Below are positions 61,338 through 64,000 of a stretch of DNA of 64,000 nt, piece after piece (within the stretch, counting starts at the first letter, position 1; each line of letters starts with the position of its first letter). A program made the translations under genes and the position numbers. The stretch is from the NCBI GenBank assembly GCA_965248135.1, contig CBDFIN010000012.1:868001-932000 (forward strand), given 5' to 3'. The stretch is from SZUA-100 sp965248135 (GTDB lineage: Bacteria > Pseudomonadota > Alphaproteobacteria > Rhizobiales > Rhizobiaceae). The notes beneath the pieces are model-generated. The model saw only the letters and a list, made by a program, of their open reading frames with translations, was not told where the DNA came from and searched no databases.

Positions 61338-63308
61338 CTATGGCAATACATGCGCCCCTAATACGGCATAGTCGAAGCCATCGGCGCGGCCACCTAGATG
61401 TTTGGCCAAAAAGCGCTCCATTTTTCGTGTCGTGATAATTCTCTGTTTCCAGCCCCAATTGCGAGACTGATGGCCCGCTCCGTCGATTAAGAAATATTCA
61501 AAAGGTGCTTTGTGCAATTTCAACTCCTTGACCATCTTGTCTGCCTGATCGCGTATCACTCTGACATCGTTGGAGCCCTGAATTATTAGCAACGGACTTT
61601 TCAGTCGTTTTGCATGGGTGAGGGGCGAACGGTCAACAATCTCCTTTCTTTCCTCCGGATTTTCGGGATTGCCGATGTATTTTCGATACCAGTCAGGCCA
61701 TCCACGCCAGTATACGGGAACTTCTTTGAACATGCTCACCAGGTTGCTGATACCGTTAATGTCGATACCGGCTGCATATAGTTCCGGATTTCGGGTCATT
61801 GCGGTCAGAACCTTAAGACCACCAAAGCTGCCACCAAACACGGCAATTTTTTCTGGGTCGGCTATGCCCTCATCAATTGCCCATTGGCGGGCATCGGTAA
61901 TGTCGTGATCCATTTTCCGCGAAACTTCACCAATTGCAGCCTCCCGAAACCTGCGGCCATAGCCCGATGAACTGCGATAATTGACATCGAGCACCGCATA
62001 GCCGCGATTATTCAGCCAGACCCGCAGGCTGTTCCAACCCCAGTAGGTACGGGCCGTCGGTCCGCCATGAATGACAATTACCATCGGCACAGCACCATCC
62101 ACGCCCTTGGGAATGGAGACAAATGCCGGGATCGACAATCCATCCCTGGCCATGATGAAAACCGGTTTTACGGAAGATATTTGATCTCGGTAACGGGCAA
62201 TCCCGGGTTTGGAGATCGAAGTGATTTTTCCAGACAAACGGTCTATCAGCTTGGTCTCATATCCGGCTTCCGCCTCATGCACCGTGACCAGTAGTTTGGA
62301 ACTATCGCGGGTTCGTGAAACAACATGCACCGCAGCGTTTTTTGGTACTTTCAATCTGTTGATCATGGTTTGGTAACCATCATCAAAGAACCGGCGTTCC
62401 TGATAGCCGGGGCTCAGCATCGCCATCATCGGGGTTTGCGTTTTTGAATTGATTATTATGCGTCCATAATCCACCGACGAATGCTGGTCGATGATTTCTT
62501 CCTCGCCATTGTTTAGATCGAATCGCACCAGGGCCGACTTGTCACGGCCAAGATTTGATATCGCATGAACCATGCCACCTGGATCGGGATCGCTTATCGG
62601 CGAAAAAATATCTTCAAATGTCCCCCGCACCACTTCGCGCCAGCCAGTAGACTGACGCATTTCAAAGCGCCAGTCAGCACCCGATACATACCGGGTACGC
62701 GCAAAAATATCGCCATTGCGTGTCACATGCCAGTCAACGCCTTCCTCTACGCTCAAACCCATGGATTCCGTTTCGCCGCTTAAAATATCCAAGCGATACA
62801 GATCAAAGCGCGAGCGGTCACGCCCGTTATGGGCAATCAGCACGGTTGAACCGGCTTCTTCGGGAACCTTGTAAAAGAAAGATTTGACGTCCTTGCCAAA
62901 GTCATAGCTTCTGGGCTTGGCGTTTGGCACCGTTGTGTCGATTGAAACCAAGACATCATTTTCCCAGCCATCGCGATCGGCCTGATAAAGCAGATGTCGG
63001 CTGTCGCTGGCCCACACGTACCAGCGAACGACGTCTTTGGTATGAAAAATGTCTGCCTTAGAACCATCAAGCGGCTTTACCCAAAGCGCGGGTTTAAACC
63101 ACTTGGATTCCAACCATGACAGTTTGCTGCCATCCGGCGAAAGACTGTATCTCCAACGTGCGTCACTGTCGGCGTATAATGCGCGAAGGGGGATGACTGG
63201 TGGCAGATCGGCCTCGGCAAGCCCGGCATGAGAAGCAGATATCGGCTTGAATATCCAGCCGCCAACAGCCACGACGGCGATAAGAAAAACAAGGAAAACT
63301 GTCAGCAT
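61338..63308 (-). CDS. S9-family peptidase (prolyl-oligopeptidase-like)
   Basis: This 656-residue serine peptidase has an N-terminal membrane segment (MLTVFLVFLIAVVAVGGWIF), a beta-propeller region, and a C-terminal alpha/beta-hydrolase domain with the nucleophile GGSFGG, Asp in GSNDVRV and His in GAGHQSRNWG. The order and motifs match dipeptidyl/acylaminoacyl peptidases of family S9. The start at 63308 gives a clean signal-anchor; an upstream TTG at 63413 would add 35 residues. It probably hydrolyses peptides in the periplasm. The 3' end is 278 bp from metA, with a weak match to repeat family 2 (61228-61312). Confidence 0.87.
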   Translation of the reverse strand: MLTVFLVFLIAVVAVGGWIFKPISASHAGLAEADLPPVIPLRALYADSDARWRYSLSPDGSKLSWLESKWFKPALWVKPLDGSKADIFHTKDVVRWYVWASDSRHLLYQADRDGWENDVLVSIDTTVPNAKPRSYDFGKDVKSFFYKVPEEAGSTVLIAHNGRDRSRFDLYRLDILSGETESMGLSVEEGVDWHVTRNGDIFARTRYVSGADWRFEMRQSTGWREVVRGTFEDIFSPISDPDPGGMVHAISNLGRDKSALVRFDLNNGEEEIIDQHSSVDYGRIIINSKTQTPMMAMLSPGYQERRFFDDGYQTMINRLKVPKNAAVHVVSRTRDSSKLLVTVHEAEAGYETKLIDRLSGKITSISKPGIARYRDQISSVKPVFIMARDGLSIPAFVSIPKGVDGAVPMVIVIHGGPTARTYWGWNSLRVWLNNRGYAVLDVNYRSSSGYGRRFREAAIGEVSRKMDHDITDARQWAIDEGIADPEKIAVFGGSFGGLKVLTAMTRNPELYAAGIDINGISNLVSMFKEVPVYWRGWPDWYRKYIGNPENPEERKEIVDRSPLTHAKRLKSPLLIIQGSNDVRVIRDQADKMVKELKLHKAPFEYFLIDGAGHQSRNWGWKQRIITTRKMERFLAKHLGGRADGFDYAVLGAHVLP

Positions 63309-63580
63309 CTTTTTCGCCACCGGGGTTCTCCTGTATTGTAAAATCTCGCGAGCGACCTTATCGCAGTAGTTCTGTATCAATAACAGCATCCCCGCAATGC
63401 CAAGGCCGACCAAGAATCACTGGCCAAGTCAGTTGCCGGTGTAGGATCAGTTTTTAGAAAAAACTCCCGTCACAATCGATAGAACCAAAACCCCGCCCGG
63501 TTTCATCATCGTGACGAATTGGTAGCGCTTTTATTGCTTCAACGACAATCATTCGGCGTTTTTTTGGAAGAAATGAAAAA

Positions 63581-63973
63581 TCACTTCAAAGGTTTTTTGT
63601 GCCACAGACCACATTTGTCGAAATAGCCAAAATAACCACGTGCCTTGGAATAGCTAATCCTTTTGAAGCCATATTTCCTCAAGGGCTTGTCAAAATCGCT
63701 GAACGAAGTTCCCCAGGCCCACCGCCAGTAGGTTTTGGAAGTGTTGGGTTTATAAGTCACCTTTATCAACGGTGATGATCGCCTGCTTGGATTTTCCTTA
63801 CATATGAAGCTTGTCGGCAGTAGTTTTCTCTTCCTCAGGCTGTTCATATAATGCTTGATCTTGGCAGTTCTCATCCAAGTTGAGCTGGCCGCTTGGGAAT
63901 GGTTGCTCATGATGGTCAGCATGGAAAACGCCAGCACCATTGCGAGGGTTTTCGTATGTTTCAATATGTCCAT
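63581..63973 (-). CDS. Small secreted protein of unknown function
   Basis: This 130-residue protein starts at an ATG with AGGAG upstream and has a clear signal peptide ending about AASST (residues 1-30). The mature part is basic, Trp/Tyr-rich (TYWRWAWGTSFSDF, ARGYFGYFDKCGLWH) with two Cys, which could form a disulphide. I do not recognise a family. The 272-bp stretch before it on the minus strand side (63309-63580) shows nothing else. Confidence 0.6.
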   Translation of the reverse strand: MDILKHTKTLAMVLAFSMLTIMSNHSQAASSTWMRTAKIKHYMNSLRKRKLLPTSFICKENPSRRSSPLIKVTYKPNTSKTYWRWAWGTSFSDFDKPLRKYGFKRISYSKARGYFGYFDKCGLWHKKPLK

Positions 63974-64000
63974 TATCTCCTGTTACATAAAAATTAATCA

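Noticed and set aside
1..64000. tRNA genes, rRNA genes, CRISPR arrays, prophage
   Set aside because: No cloverleaf with a TTCGA-type arm, rRNA signature, regularly spaced repeat or phage structural gene was seen in reading the intergenic spaces.

Overview
The window reads as chromosomal DNA of an alphaproteobacterium, most likely a (marine-type) member of the Hyphomicrobiales/Rhizobiales. The indications are an OlsB-type ornithine N-acyltransferase, a BA14K-family protein, the CtrA inhibitor SciP (DUF1153), a SAM-II riboswitch ahead of metA, a soxBDAG operon, a gpmA/dapB neighbourhood, and a short palindrome of a kind common between genes in Rhizobiales. No tRNA, rRNA or CRISPR array was seen.

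Layout. 1-182: tail of an agmatinase-family gene. 0.26-3.9 kb: hybrid histidine kinase, olsB and a stand-alone Lrp/AsnC effector domain. 3.9-16.6 kb: a catabolic block. gcdH is divergent from an operon with a fused flavin monooxygenase/old-yellow-enzyme protein of the 2-aminobenzoyl-CoA monooxygenase/reductase type, an SDR, a MarR regulator, an enoyl-CoA hydratase, an acyl-CoA dehydrogenase, an aryl-CoA ligase and tryptophan 2,3-dioxygenase. Together these suggest tryptophan -> kynurenine -> anthranilate -> anthraniloyl-CoA -> dearomatisation and beta-oxidation, although kynB and kynU are not in the window. maiA, a second MarR, an FAH-family hydrolase and a full agmatinase-family enzyme follow, then a PotABCD-type ABC importer (16.8-21.3 kb).

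21.3-28.8 kb: CaiB/BaiF-family protein, soxBDAG (sarcosine oxidase) and divergent folD, a one-carbon unit. 28.8-33 kb: BA14K protein, TPR lipoprotein, leucyl aminopeptidase, MarR, NlpC/P60 hydrolase. 33-36.7 kb: coxSLM-type molybdenum hydroxylase with the form II signature. 36.7-40.9 kb is an AT-rich accessory stretch with a secreted protein of unknown function, a small coiled-coil protein and an ISAs1-family insertion sequence. The IS has visible terminal inverted repeats and a 10-bp target duplication, and it splits an ion-channel gene.

40.9-48.7 kb: pdeM and Lhr-like helicase, gpmA, dapB, an MsbA-like exporter and glucokinase. 48.7-50 kb: repeat-rich zone around sciP. 50-57.1 kb: glcDEF (glycolate oxidase) divergent from lutABC (lactate utilisation). 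57.2-64 kb: a PPP phosphatase, an alpha/beta hydrolase, a CoxE-like VWA protein, metA behind a SAM-II riboswitch plus terminator, an S9 peptidase and a small secreted protein.

The least ordinary content is the aryl-CoA/tryptophan operon, the datable IS disruption of a channel gene, two families of long intergenic repeats (about 150 bp inverted, about 203 bp direct around sciP), and the complete metA promoter-riboswitch-terminator leader.
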